Shown piece after piece: positions 11,537 to 23,378 of a DNA stretch of 64,000 nt (position 1 is its first letter; each line of letters opens with the position of its first letter). The position numbers were made by a program, and so were the translations under genes. The DNA lies in contig CM060980.1 in the NCBI GenBank assembly GCA_030765065.1, positions 66,200,364 to 66,264,363 on the forward strand, in the 5' to 3' direction. The notes beneath the pieces were generated by a model, which saw nothing but the letters and a program-made list of their open reading frames with translations, was not told where the DNA came from and searched no databases. Origin of the DNA: Deroplatys truncata. Taxonomy: Eukaryota; Arthropoda; Insecta; Mantodea; Mantidae.

Positions 11537-12660
11537 ACTAGCACCTGATCTATCTCAGCCATAAAGGGAATTACAGGCCATTTTTCACAGTTACCCATTC
11601 AACTAAAAAGCACAAGTAAAGTTTCCTGTTTTCATAACGAACAAATATGGTCTAAGGAATTTAAATGAATACGAGTAAAAGACATTAACAAATGCGAGTT
11701 TCTCTGAAATATACCCCGCTCTTTTCCCTTTTAGTGAGCTAGAACAGTTTTTGTTTAGTTAATTAGTAACTGAAATGCAATGAACGCAGCAAAATAAACT
11801 CGACAGGCTCACAGCATACATGCAATAGACTTGTTTAAGCAAGCGAAGAAACATTTGGTTGCTGGAAAGGAAAACACGAAGCAGAGTGTAGTCTTAATAT
11901 AATTGTAACATCAAGAAAACTTATTACAAAGAGACCGGCAGAACAGATAACGAACATAAAGAAAAGCAAATCAGCTGAAAGGAATGCTTACATTAATCAG
12001 GACATAAAGTTTGCTCGACAACTCAAATATACAATCGCTGTAATACATATTCAAGTGTAATTCCTAGGATTCAATTTCCTTATACTTTGAAACGATGCAA
12101 CTATTTGAACGGTTCAACGAACATAGCAATTTCAGCTGAACAACTTGAATGGCTTTCTTTGAAGCATCAGCACCCGAACGTCTGCCTGCCTTTCTTGTAA
12201 CGAGCTGTTTTCTGTCTACGATAAATGCGAACTACTTCATTACCATAAGCATTTAGCATGGCGAGGTGTGTGTGTACAAAATAACTCAGGAGAAGGCCAT
12301 GACTGCAATATGGCGGCGGGCGGCAAACAAAACAAGAAAAGCCTCGCGAATGCACGTGGCGGCCATGTCTGGAGCAACATTTCCTAGAAAACAGGTTTCT
12401 TACATACGCGCGGGGTTACTGTATCATCCGTCATCTGTGATCCGAGGGATCACCTGCCAAACTCGCTCCATTGTCCACGTCACTCAGTGCAGCAAAGTGC
12501 ATCCAAAATGCGACATGGTGTCCTGTCCGACAACTTTACAAGCACATTCTGAAAATTCAGAGCTGAGGGTGCTTGTCTTTCACGATAGCCACGCTTGCTT
12601 CGACTATGGTTTTGAGAACATCAACCAAACTTAAAAGTGAATGTACGGCACTCGTTATCT
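11537..12660. other. Unassigned stretch with a GC-richer patch
   Basis: A patch at 12230-12640 is less AT-rich and holds a 122-codon open frame (12266-12634, plus). It has no motif I can name, no signal peptide and no splice context that persuades me it is an exon. I leave it as a hypothetical reading frame at most. Confidence 0.4.
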
Positions 12661-13364
12661 TTAAGGGACACTGGGAATGAATTTTCTAACGTTTTTAATT
12701 TTAAAACTATTTATTGAAAATTGACACACTTAATATGAGCATATAAAGCTCAAACTCTAGCTCAAATAGTTCTCATGTAATATAATTAAATATTCATAAT
12801 TAGCGAAAAAACACAAATTTTCTAAAACTACCTTGTAGTTTCAAATTTGTCAGAGAAGTATGATAGTGACATTTACTAATACTTTAGTACAGTGATAATA
12901 AATGTAAGGATTTGAATGAAGTTGATGTTATTAGTTATAAAGAAATCAATTTTTGTTCTTATGAAGTTGTTAGTGTTAAAATTTTCCTTTGTTTTCGAAT
13001 AAATTATTTTTTTGTGAGCCATGAATAAGGCAATCATAAAATCCATGTTTAAATCTTTAGATGGCACACTTTAGATTAGGTATGCACATTTGCATACATA
13101 TCAGAGCAAAACTGAAATGTAGGGAATAAGTTTCATGGGCAAAAATGTAAAACTGAGAAAAAAACGCATACAGAAAGGATCTAGTAGGGTTAAAAGAGAG
13201 TGTACGGGTGGTTTAAACATATCGCTGGGTTTTAAAAGTGGTGGATCGTGAAAAATATTTGGCCAAAATGTTTCGCAAGTATCTATAGAATATTTATATG
13301 ATATAATTAAAAAATCGAAACGTTTGTCATTTTCACCTAAAAATTCAGTCTCAGTGTCCTTTAA
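12661..13364. mobile_element. TTAA-flanked non-autonomous DNA element
   Basis: TTAA occurs at 12661-12664 and 13361-13364. Inside them are inverted ends GGGACACTGGGAATGAATTT (left) and AGGACACTGAGACTGAATTT (complement of the right end), about 24-29 bp with a few mismatches. The 696-bp interior is AT-rich and noncoding. TTAA duplication is the hallmark of piggyBac-type insertion. The ends start with GGG/AGG and not with the CCC-type start common in that superfamily, so the class is tentative. Confidence 0.6.
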
Positions 13365-16300
13365 ATAAGTGCACAGTATTAAAAAAGTTTTATTTCCAGT
13401 GAAGTTTACGCTAAGTAGCTTTCAACCTTACCGAAGCTGCTGTCACGATAGAACACCACCTTGTATCTTGTCATTGAAAAATGCTGCCTATGAAGAACTC
13501 CGGGCATATGAATCTTCTAGATCATATCCGAGGTTTTACGTCCTTTTATGTTTAATATTTAATTTTCAATGTGAATGACCCCAAAGAGTTTCTTACAGCC
13601 AGAAGAGACATAGCATCTAAGAGAGTGCGGGAAAAAAATGAAGAAAAAGTAGTCTAATATAAGATGGGTGATGAAAAACACTGTTTTAGTAATTTGCACA
13701 AGAGAATATATGCTTTTATTCTCATGATTCCACAATTATAAATAAAATTTAACTTGAGCATTGTCTGAGGTACAGAAAATTCTAACTGCATATATTTAAA
13801 TAGTATTTAATTGCTGAATATTCGCTTACATAAGTCATTTCATAAAAAGCATTAAAGATTAAATTCTGTGATTTGGCAATTTATTTTGTACATTTCTCTT
13901 TTTCCCGGATACGCATATTTTAAAGGTTTAATTTAGTAAAATTATAATATTTTATGCGCACAATGATTAAGATATTCGTAAACGATGCATAATAACAATA
14001 ATTAAGATTTGAGAGGAAGTAATTTCGAATCACCAACATATTTTATAGTACTTTTTACACAACTTTAAGAATAAATTCCTTTTAATATGGAATTTAAGAA
14101 CAGAAAACTAAATTTAAAACAAATTGTTTCCAGCCAGATGAACATCTCAACAATTGATTCAACAATTCTACAGCCATGACTGCATTGAGTGATACTGGTT
14201 TGTTTCTGCTTTGAAGGAGTTTATTAGTGACCAGCATTTGGATGAAGAAGAAAAGAAGAAGACTGCATTGCTTTTTAATCTGGATTGCATCACTCTGCAA
14301 AAAAGAGATAAACGCATTGAGTTTATTGTGACGAGTGCTTCAGTAAAGTTTGAAATTAAGTAATTTACTTTACTGAAGTGGATAAGTAATTAAAGTGTGT
14401 CGAAATTTATGATAATATATATTGAAAGCTTTTAACTCGTATAGAATATAGTATATCTTTACTCATTCTGAACGAGTGATTATTTAGAGTACTCTTGTTA
14501 AATCACTACAAAGATAATATTTTAATGTAATGGAGAGATAGAGTTTTCATTTATAAATAACCGAAGGAAAAGCCCAGAGTAGTTTTTGGCCCAGTCCAGG
14601 AAGAAATTCCAGTCTGCTCAAGATATCTGTAATCAATGAAATCTGACTGAAGACGAAATTCCATGAGAGGTAATTTAGTGAAAGCAGATGTAAATAATCT
14701 AAATAAAGAATTTGTTACTGTGAGCGGAAGTATTATTACAATTATAGTTACTATACAAGAAGTTTTAAGTGAATATGGGAAATACTACCATGTCTTAAAT
14801 GTAGCGCAGTAGGAAGCAATTCAAAACTGTAGAACTAACATTTCTTTAAAACCAAACTTGTTTATTTCAGGGTCATGTGCACATAATTAACTAAAAATAG
14901 ATAGTTTTTCCAATAACTATACTTACAGAAGTACACGAATTTGGGAATTATATTGTTACACTTTTGCTTTGGTTCTCACATTCAATGCTACTAATTTTAG
15001 CTCATACATATTACTTCCAAATGTTAATGGAAAACCAGGTCAGATCAACTCGTGTGTTGACGATTATCTATTGAAAACTTGAGTTGCAACAGAAAGAATC
15101 AGTAATGAGAGATATGGCATGGATGAGAGACACACTTACAATTATTGATTAATGATTTTTTCTTCCAGTTAATTTGTAGAAATTACAGCGCATTGTTTGA
15201 GCAGCGAAAATTAACAATGCTGGACTGGATGATACCTCTTGAAACTAATCCAAACAGAGTTTCCCTTTTAGATTAGTTGAACTTGTTATTGTTATCATAG
15301 CTGAAGACAGTGGAAAGACATCATAGTTTGATCTTACCGTTGAGCGGATCGTGGTTGCCACCCAAGGGTTAGTCTAAGGATGGTGATGATGATGATCATC
15401 ATCATCATCATCTTCATTTCAGTTTAGATAAAGGTGCTGTTCTTTAATCGAGAAAGAGTTAGTGTATTCAACGAGCCAACGGACGTTCATTTTCGCTACA
15501 ACCTGTAAGCTGATATTGTATCAGCTGCTACTTTCGTCAGCTATGGTCACACTAATACTTCCAACTTGTTTCTTGAGATCTACTTTTCCCATATATCAAG
15601 ATTCGCATCGCCCCTACATATTATATGCTTCCTTTAATGTTCCTTCATGTTCTTTTAACAATCTCAGATATCCTTAAGAAGATTTTATTTTCCCTTCCAG
15701 CTATGCTGTACTGCATACCAGACAAAGCTTGATAGCTTTTAAATATTGCTATTAATGCCTTCTTAGGTTTTACATTTGGGTTTTCTTCCAAAATACAGTA
15801 CTTTAGGTTTAATTTCGGAAACATTTATAGTTTGAGCAATAAATAAGAGCTACATTGTGAGTATCGAATATTTCCATCTAATATTTTGTACCTATATCCC
15901 AACTTGAAAGCTTGAAATCGAGTATATGCTTACCTTGTTGGTACAAATCCTCATTTTAAAAACTCTCAGATTGATAAGCATTAAGTATCCACTCGCAAAA
16001 TGTTTCAGTAAGGATAGAATACATGAATTAGCAAACAGGAAGACGGCGTTTCCTCAATCCACCTGTGATAACTGAGGGTGTCAAGTTAGTTTATACCCTT
16101 CATTGAATCCAGGTTTAATATGATATCCCAGTTTATTTCCCTCCAGTAAGTTTGAGAATGTTGAGGCAAGTGTTAGTGTCTCAACCACTGAGTTAACCGC
16201 AAGATTCCTCGGGTCACTGCGGCCACAGATGAGCAACTAGAAATAACGGACGCGTTAGTGTGAAAAAAATAACGGATTAACTGTTGTGGATGAATATCAG

Positions 16301-17440
16301 CTCAGTACATTATTATGATCCAGAGAAAGTACACTAACAGTTCTTTGAAAAGTGATAGATTGGCGGGTTTAAGTTTATCAAGGGTTTCTTAAATGATACA
16401 GAGATTTCTCTAGAGGTAATTTGAAGTTACACCACTTTAATTGGTGCAGTTAATTCTTTATGAAGAAATGATGACATTAAATGTAACATTCATAAGATGT
16501 ACCTCGAGAAGAGTGCTGCGAAGACTAGATTCTACAATAGGAGCAGTAGTTAGTTGTATAACATTTAGTTTTTAGACGCTCAAGCTATGTTCGATAACGT
16601 CATCACAGTTGTTTCGTAGTTGTAAAATTTATTTTTATTTTGCGCTGTTAATTGACTCAAAATCACTTACAGCTGTCAAGAATGGGAGTAAGTAAATATA
16701 TATTTAGGTATTTTTATTATTTAAAAATTGAGGTCTTAGTAGCATAGAAGATATTTTAATTATCAAGGATATATGCATAAGGATTTAAAGTAAAGGTATA
16801 GAAAGCGTAGGTGTAATTAATTCTAACTGAAAGAAATGGAGCTATAGTTTATTAAATCCGTTAAATCAAAGTTTAAATTAAATACTTAAAAATTGTCATT
16901 GAAAATATTCTCGTCTCTGTCGATTTCAATTGTCATTATACATCTAATTAATAGGCTAGTAATATACTGGTCTGTTGCGTGGCTGAACAATATAACAGTA
17001 TGCTTTGTGGTTCTGTAGTCATGTGGGATGAACTTTTATGTTTCCACACTTAACCAATTATGTAATGCATGAATTATGTAATGCATGATATAGTTTCAAT
17101 TATTCCGTTTGGTGTAATTAATAGCTCAGATTGTATTAGTAGTGTTACTAGTAGGCAAAATTGGTGAGCGAAGAACAGACTTTTTCTTGAGAAAAGTATT
17201 TCTTAGAGCTTGAAGAAGAAGGAGTATTCTGTAGCGAATGACGCAACAGTATATCTTGCATAACTATTGTGCTGTTGATAAATTTGAGCAGGACTATATA
17301 CGTATACAAGATTAAACAATTTAATAATATAAGATTAAACATTACTTTACGTATTACCTCCCTTAATGCTAAACTGCACGTTAAAACATTATGGATTTAT
17401 AAAATAATTTACAGAAGCAGAGGGCAGTAATTAAATAATA
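13365..17440. other. Long unassigned AT-rich stretch
   Basis: I recognise no gene or named element across about 4 kb. Small structures only: a 12-bp-stem hairpin at 14338-14378, a self-complementary GATGAT/ATCATC microsatellite at 15380-15412, and a 16-bp tandem duplication of ATTATGTAATGCATGA near 17055-17090. A block at 16080-16215 has a tRNA-like box-A flavour on the minus strand but no clear box B. Confidence 0.5.
14338..14378. repeat. Perfect 12-bp hairpin
   Basis: CTTCAGTAAAGT (14338-14349) is repeated in inverse complement as ACTTTACTGAAG (14367-14378) with a 17-nt AT-rich loop. No U tract or gene context suggests a terminator role. Confidence 0.7.
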
Positions 17441-19040
17441 TAAAGGGTGAACCAGAGCGCCAACAAACTTTCACAGGTTGTTCAGGGATACCTTATGGGT
17501 ATTTTCGTATAAATTACCCATAATCTTCGGCGGCTCGTTACGGAGTAATTGCATTTCGTTTGGTTTCTTGCCCGAATTAGCTTTGCATCTGTATTGCACT
17601 GAAAATACTGCACAACAGTGCAAATTTCGACGGTATGCGCTGTTGCCTTGTTTGTTAACAAATTGTTTCCATTCGCTCACAGTGCATACTGTTGACAACA
17701 GTAATGAACTCTTTAACTCGTTGCCCTCAAGTTTGCATTCAGTAGGTATTGCTCGGTTCTGTCTAGGGCTTTGTTTTTCAGGCACTGTTAGTTGTGTGTT
17801 AACAGAAATACACAGCAGTATGGATAGGTTATATTGATGAAAAGTTGGCCGATGTGCACCTGGTGTATGGGTTCATTGAATGCGAAGGAAAAACGGGACA
17901 ACGACGCTATGCTGAGCTGTTCCCGCACCGACGACAACCACGTCACAGTACTTTTGCATCTGTACATACATAGGCGCCTAGGAGAAACTGGATCCTTCCG
18001 TGTTAGAATGGAAGATAATGGCTGTGCGAGGTATGCCAGAACACCCGATCTCGAAGAGAATATGTTACACGTGATTGGTGACAATCCTGTCGGCGCGTTG
18101 CACGAGCTCTGAACACAAGCCAGTCAACTGTTTTGAGAGTCATACATGAACAAAAATTACACCCGTATCATCCACAGAAGGTGCAGTCATTGCAGCCAGC
18201 GGGCTTATAATTTCGTGAGGAGTTTGCAAATTGGTCCCAACACAATGTGCAGAATACCACAATTTTCCTGCTTTGGCGTTGTTTACAGACGAGGCCAAGT
18301 TTGCAAGAGAGAGCATGTTCAACAGTAGGAATAGCCATGTATAGGATTACAAAAATCCACACACACACTGGTGTACAAAACGTTCCTTCAGCATGTCCTC
18401 CCATAGTTCCTAGAAGATGTTCCGCTGAGAATTCGTAAGCTTCTGTGGTTTCAACATGACGGGGACCGGCATACGGTTGCTCTTAATGTTAGGAACCATA
18501 TTGATGTACAGTGAACAATGGAATGGTCGCAGTGGTCCTATTCCATGGCCAGCTCGGTCAGCAGTCATGAGACCAATGGACTACTTCTGGGGGCATGTGA
18601 ATAGCCTAGTTTACGAGACTCCGATCGATACTCGCATGGACCTGGTTGCTAGAATTATCACAGCCGCGGAAGTAGTACGCCAAACTCCTGGAGCGTGTAA
18701 GATCGTCGATGGTGCATCGCTGTATACTCTGCCGTGATCATGGTGGTCGACAATACCTGTAAGGGAACAGTTCTGCATTTGTTACGTACTGTACTGTACA
18801 CTGACAGATCAAATTGAACACACTGTGATAAAAGTGTAAGCGCTTTGTCTGCGGGTTGTAGCATTACTCTGTGTTGTGTGCTGCATGTTTTCACTATTGC
18901 ATATTATACAGGTTTCTTTACAGAAACAAGGGTGATTGGGATAAAAAACCAACTAAATCATAATCATCATGGTCCCTTATACCAAAATACTCAGAAGGTA
19001 TCTCTGAACAACCTATGAGAGTTTGTTAGTGCAGTTATGG
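17441..19040 (+). mobile_element. Degraded Tc/mariner-superfamily transposon
   Basis: Inverted terminal repeats of about 60 bp are still alignable. The left end carries CCAACAAACTTTCACAGG and GGTTGTTCAGGGATACCTTA (17460-17499). The right end carries the complement of GGTTGTTCAGAGATACCTTC (about 18990-19025). Between them is a frameshifted plus-strand transposase. The right terminus directly abuts the LINE relic that starts near 19041. Confidence 0.8.
17838..18737 (+). pseudogene. Transposase of an IS630-Tc1-mariner family, broken
   Basis: The order of conserved blocks matches a widespread insect transposase family (often annotated DUF4817 or transposable-element protein). These are an N-terminal LADVHLVYGFIECEGK, then RRLGETGSFR, RTPDLEEN, and ALNTSQSTVLRVIHEQKLHP (helix-turn-helix). 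Next comes LFTDEAKF with a first catalytic Asp (codon 18288-18290), then LWFQHDGDRH with a second Asp (18458-18460). WPARS and PMDYFWGHVNSLVYETPID follow, the latter with the third acidic position at 18579-18581. The segments lie in different frames, and much of the region between D1 and D2 is missing. It cannot encode an active enzyme. Confidence 0.8.
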
Positions 19041-19199
19041 TTTATGCTGAATTTGTTCTTGTTCTTGTTCTTCTTCACTTCAAGGATTAGGTATTACACC
19101 TGTTCCGTCTTCGCATTTTTTTATTCGCATCTCTTTCTTGGGTGTTCGATGTCTCTTTTTCCTGCGGTTTATATTTATTAATTAATACTGGTATACTTT

Positions 19200-20600
19200 C
19201 TTCACTCATGCGGTTCATGTGCCTTTCCAACAACGTTTATTTTCTTCAATTTTATCGTATAATTTATAAATATTCAGTTCTTCTCTAATTGTTTCATTTC
19301 TTATTAAGTCTAATCTAGTGCATCCTTTAGTTCTCCGGAAAAATCTCATTTCCACCGATTGAATTTTACTTTTGTATTTTCCTTTTATTATCCAAGATTT
19401 GCTGCCATACATGATCACCGGGACTGCCACAGTCTTATAGAGCTTCAGCTTTGTTTCTTTCCTTGTTTTATTTTGTATAGCTCTTGTTATTGTTCCACAT
19501 ATTTGTTGAAGTTTATTTATCTTATTATTTATATCCCTATCCACATCGAAACTTATGTCACAACCCAGTAATTAAAATTCATGACTTGTTCCAAAAAAAT
19601 GAAATTGAGTTTTTATTTATGGACGCTCTTTAACTACTATGGTTCCTAGCGTCCCATTCCATATTGGGCGTGAAAGACCGGTAATTTTCCTCAGAGGCCT
19701 CTTTATCAGGCTTGAGGCCCTTTTACGTGCCATAAATCTACGACACGGGACCACCGGCTTTACTTCCCTTCCGAAAGAAGCCATGCTAAGGAGGATATTA
19801 TTTTCAATGCATATTTTTGTTCTCACTGGGTATTTTCCTTGGTGAGCCATTACTTTGGTATTTTTTAAGGAAATCTTTAAATTGTATTTGTTTCCCAGTT
19901 GGTACATTTTATAAATAGAGCGCTGTAGGTTATCTTCGCTACTCTACAGTATTACTACATTATCTGCATATAACATTATATTTAAATATGAATTCTGATT
20001 TAGTTGTATTCCTGGATGCACTTCCTTCTTCCACGTGTTTATAAAATCATTTATATATATATTGAATAAAGTAGATGAAAGGCTACATCCTTGTCTTACT
20101 ACTTGATTTGTCATTATTACTTCTGATTTTGTAGTGTCTAAGTTTATAATAACTTTAGTGTATATATATTTTTTAATTACCTCTAAAATGTGCCGAGGAT
20201 ATCCCCGATTGTCCATTATTTTCCATAAAATAGTTCTGTCCATCAAGTCAAATGCTTTTTTAAAGTCAATAAAAGCAATATGGTCTCTAAATTGACCTCT
20301 CATCTGTTCTCTAAAATAGTTTAATACTAGAACCATTATCATTTCATGAGCGTCCTTTTTTCTGAAACCGGTCTGTTCTTTTTCTATAATAACATCTGTT
20401 ATTGGTTTTAAACTGTTATTTATAATTTTAGCATAAAATTTATAAGCGAAATTCAAAAGACGTATTCCTCTATAGTTATTTGGATCATTTCTCTGATATT
20501 TCTTATATATTGGAATTATCTCGGCAATTGTCCAGGATTCAGGTATTTTATAATTTCTCCAATTTGTTTTGTACGAAATAAATATTCCCGTGATTGCCTA
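19200..20600 (-). pseudogene. Reverse transcriptase of the LINE, nearly intact core
   Basis: The enzyme would copy element RNA at the nicked target. Reading from 20600 downward gives PESWTIAEIIPIYKK, NNYRGIRLLNFAYKFYAKII, EQTGFRKKDAHEMI, then AFIDFKKAFDLMD (first catalytic Asp) and NQVVRQGCSLSSTLFNIYIND. The active-site box reads YADN where YADD is expected (19954-19965). A TAG follows two codons later (19944). The same frame then resumes (DNLQ, NKYNLKISLKNTKVMA) as far as the SINE. Beyond it comes a C-terminal domain with YKTVAVPVIMYGSKSWI and RRTKGCTRLDLIRNETIREE. Relatively few lesions suggest a younger insertion than the LINEs at 44-50 kb. The D-to-N change by itself should abolish catalysis. 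Confidence 0.85.
19597..19797 (-). mobile_element. SINE-A, 5'-truncated, nested in LINE
   Basis: The 3' A-rich end is at about 19597 (complement of TTATTTATGGACGC...). The body runs to the GCTTCTTTCGG segment and stops near 19797, before the tRNA-like head. Flanking LINE coding sequence (KICIENN on one side, FNYW and DRDINNK on the other) confirms the insertion point. No clear target duplication is seen. Confidence 0.8.
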
Positions 20601-20640
20601 CTTTTTCTTCTTTCCTTCATTTATACGCTTCCTTTAACCC

Positions 20641-22592
20641 CTAAGGTCATATCGCCTGCTTTGACTTGGCTGAGGAAAGTTGTTTCCAGTTATATAACAC
20701 GTATTTTGCTAAAGCCAACGAAAACCAGTTTTTTGGGACATGAGAGTCATCTAGATGAATTTCTCGTCCTCCAAAACTCCGTTCCAGCAAATTTCTTCAA
20801 ACTTCACAACCGGAAAGCTTCGAGAACTGGAGTACTTATACCTATGCCCAAGATTAACTCATCTAATAGTATAGTATGAACATTGTAAATAGTAATACTA
20901 GTATGTATACGTTCGTTCTTGACGTATGATCGTTGGTTTTACATGCATAAAGCAAAGCTTGGAAGCACAGAAAGATAAAATGTTTGAAACTGAAAATCAG
21001 AGGGGATAGCATAAGTTGTATCCTTCTGTGTGTCTCTCAAACAGCTTGCACCTGTGAAATAAAATATCGAATGGGGCCTTAATGTAACTTTACATCGCCA
21101 CTGTTATGCTTGAATAGCGTTACACAAAGTAACAAATATTACACCGGTCTGCAATTTAATATTATCCAAAAATATATCCATGTTAATTTTATGGCGCATT
21201 TTCTCGATTTCGCATATCTTTGGAGCTAATTATTTCTGCAAAATGCACATGTACTGCTTTAGTACCATTATATTTTTGTTATATTCTACATTTAAAATGT
21301 TTCCACGTTCCTTTTCGACATAATTAAAAAGCTTTAACATAAGTAAGATGTCATTCTCTCATCTGTTTGATTTCTCAAAGTGCAAAGTCGCACGACTTTC
21401 TATACTCACTCTGTTTCTAATGTGATTGGTTACCCCAGTGATAAAATGGCTTTTTATACATCCACTTAACGCTTATAAGAATAAATATCTTTTGAAAGTA
21501 ACAAACTTTAGAACAGAAGAGGCCAAGAAAAATGCATGCGAAACCTATTAATCTATGTTGATAATGAGACATTGAGTATTTTAAGAGATACTATATTATG
21601 TTATACTAAATCCTCAAACTTCTCAAAATTTAATCAAAATTCTAGGCCATTTTTAATGAAATTAAAAGTAACGCAATATTTTAAGTATTGGTGAAAATGA
21701 CAAAATATCCTGAAAATCTTCGTATTGGATTCTCAAACTATAACCGATTTTAATATGACCTGTATGCATATAGAATTTCTCTGTCTAGGACTACATAAGG
21801 CACGCATACTAAATGTATGAAAATTTTATCAATGCAGCCTCAAAACGTGTTTGTATGACATTTCAAATCCAATATAATATTTCAGAGCCTAAGTGTCGGG
21901 CACAGAATATTATATTCTAAATACTTGCTTATTGGAGCCGTTGCATATATACCACTATTGCTAACAGATGCGTATCTTATTTCCTGTACAATACACTAGA
22001 ACTCATCGAGACATCCTGTATTCATTTCAAGAAACCAGTTACCCCAGAATACAAGTGCTATTATTCCCGCAGAGAGGTCACGCTGAAACAAGCAATGCCC
22101 AGTCTACAAGAAGCGGTGCAAGTAGATGCAGCAATAATTGAGCCTTCCTACAACAGGTTTTGTTTGTATGAGAACAATGGCTCGTCACTTTCGTCCCATG
22201 CAGGGTTCTTCTACATACCTACTACACGAAAAACAAAAAAAACGCACTACGGAGGGGCTATGTGTAGATCCAAAGATGAATCATGCATCTCCTTGGAATT
22301 TTTAGCACGGAAATGGTAAATGTGTAGAATGCTTGTGTTAGTTATTCACGGATATTTGTCATTAAATAATGAAGAATGGTTGGTGTACAACAAATCGTTA
22401 TCAGGCTAAGTTTCTTGAAATTACTGTTAGAATTTTGAACCATGATGGACAGAAGACAATAAGAAAACTATTAATCAAATTTTGTATTATGGCTTCCTGA
22501 TAATTTAGAAAGTGTAGGTACTTAATTAGCGCATTTAAGGGTCCAATTAAGCTTGTATGACTTTTTTTTAGATGTTTTAATGACCTAAAATA
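20641..22592. other. Unassigned AT-rich stretch
   Basis: No reading frame, TIR pair or tRNA-like head recognised. A slightly GC-richer patch near 22070-22320 has no known protein motif. Confidence 0.5.
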
Positions 22593-22755
22593 GGTTTAAC
22601 TAAGCAAGAATACCCAGGCTTGTAGGCCTTAGTCTACTGGGCTCCTCCTTCATCTTCGCAGACATTTCGTCTACACTTGCGGTAGACATCATCGTGGACA
22701 GTAGGGTGGTGAAGGTTCCGACGACGGCCTACAAGCTTCATACTTAGTTATAACA
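22593..22755 (-). repeat. Nested palindrome with hammerhead-like core signals
   Basis: Three nested inverted pairs are present: GCTTGTAGGCC/GGCCTACAAGC (22618-22628 with 22726-22736), CTACTG/CAGTAG (22634-22639 with 22699-22704), and GTCTAC/GTAGAC (22669-22674 with 22682-22687). On the minus strand the innermost stem is preceded by CGATGAT and followed at once by GAAA. This resembles the CUGAUGA - stem II - GAAA order of a hammerhead ribozyme but is not an exact match. The outer arms extend into ACTAAG on both sides. It may be a terminal relic of a Penelope-like element, in which such motifs are known. Confidence 0.5.
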
Positions 22756-23234
22756 TCGGTCTTGAAACTCTACGAAACTTCATAAAATAGCTTTTCTCAG
22801 TACCTAAAACCTTAAAGTAAACTCTACATACATATGAAAAGCACTTGAGCAATTAAAAAATTTACAACAATGTTTACAAATTAGCTGAACTATTTACTAA
22901 AGGCAATGAATTCCCCATAAATCCGCTTCTGCATTGCAACAAAAATTACTTAAATACCCAGCGTTTGCGCATAACTTAAAATTTCTTCAGATAGCTCGAC
23001 TACCCACGTTTGCTACTGAATCCAAAAGATTAAATTTCATCAACTTCTCTTCAAACTGTCAATATTATATTTTGTGCCGATATACGTAGAATGAAACACA
23101 TTTGCGATGTTTTACTTATTACACGATAAGGAAAGAATGAAAGAATAGGCGTTTACGTTTATGTAGCGGGAAACAGCCATGAATCACAGCAATTGTGCTC
23201 GTGGCGCCTAAGAACATGAGAAGTAATATTAAAT
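22756..23234. other. Unassigned stretch
   Basis: AT-rich; nothing recognised. Confidence 0.5.
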
Positions 23235-23378
23235 GGCTGGCGTCGTAGGTCAGTCAGTAGAGGACCTGCTTGCTGTGCTAGGGGTCCCGGGTTCGATCCT
23301 CGACTGGGGAGTGGGAACTTTTCTCTAGCCCAGATTATTCCCTATACTCCCCAGTGTGTGTGTGTGTGTGTGTGTGTG
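23235..23378 (+). mobile_element. SINE-D: tRNA-like head with (TG)n tail
   Basis: The head has a box-A-like TAGGTCAGTCAGTAGAGG and a box B GGTTCGATCCTCGACTG (about 23290-23306). A short body follows (GGGAACTTTTCTCTAGCCC), and the tail is a (TG)n run at 23354-23378. It looks like a short tRNA-derived SINE that ends in a microsatellite. It is not a functional tRNA because the acceptor and anticodon stems do not close. Target duplications are not evident. Confidence 0.65.

Larger units (their letters stand above)
19041..20640 (-). mobile_element. Non-LTR retrotransposon (LINE), 3' part
   Basis: This is an antisense LINE remnant holding the reverse transcriptase core and C-terminal domain, interrupted by SINE-A at 19597-19797. 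The 5' part (endonuclease and any ORF1) is absent. The downstream C-terminal segment near 19100-19200 (IPVLINKYKPQ on the minus strand) runs almost to the neighbouring transposon end at 19040. The family resembles insect 'endonuclease-reverse transcriptase' elements of the CR1/RTE-like group. I cannot settle the clade by eye. Confidence 0.8.

Noticed and set aside
16080..16215. A further tRNA-related SINE
   Set aside because: Only a box-A-like run is visible on the minus strand; no box B, tail or target duplication.
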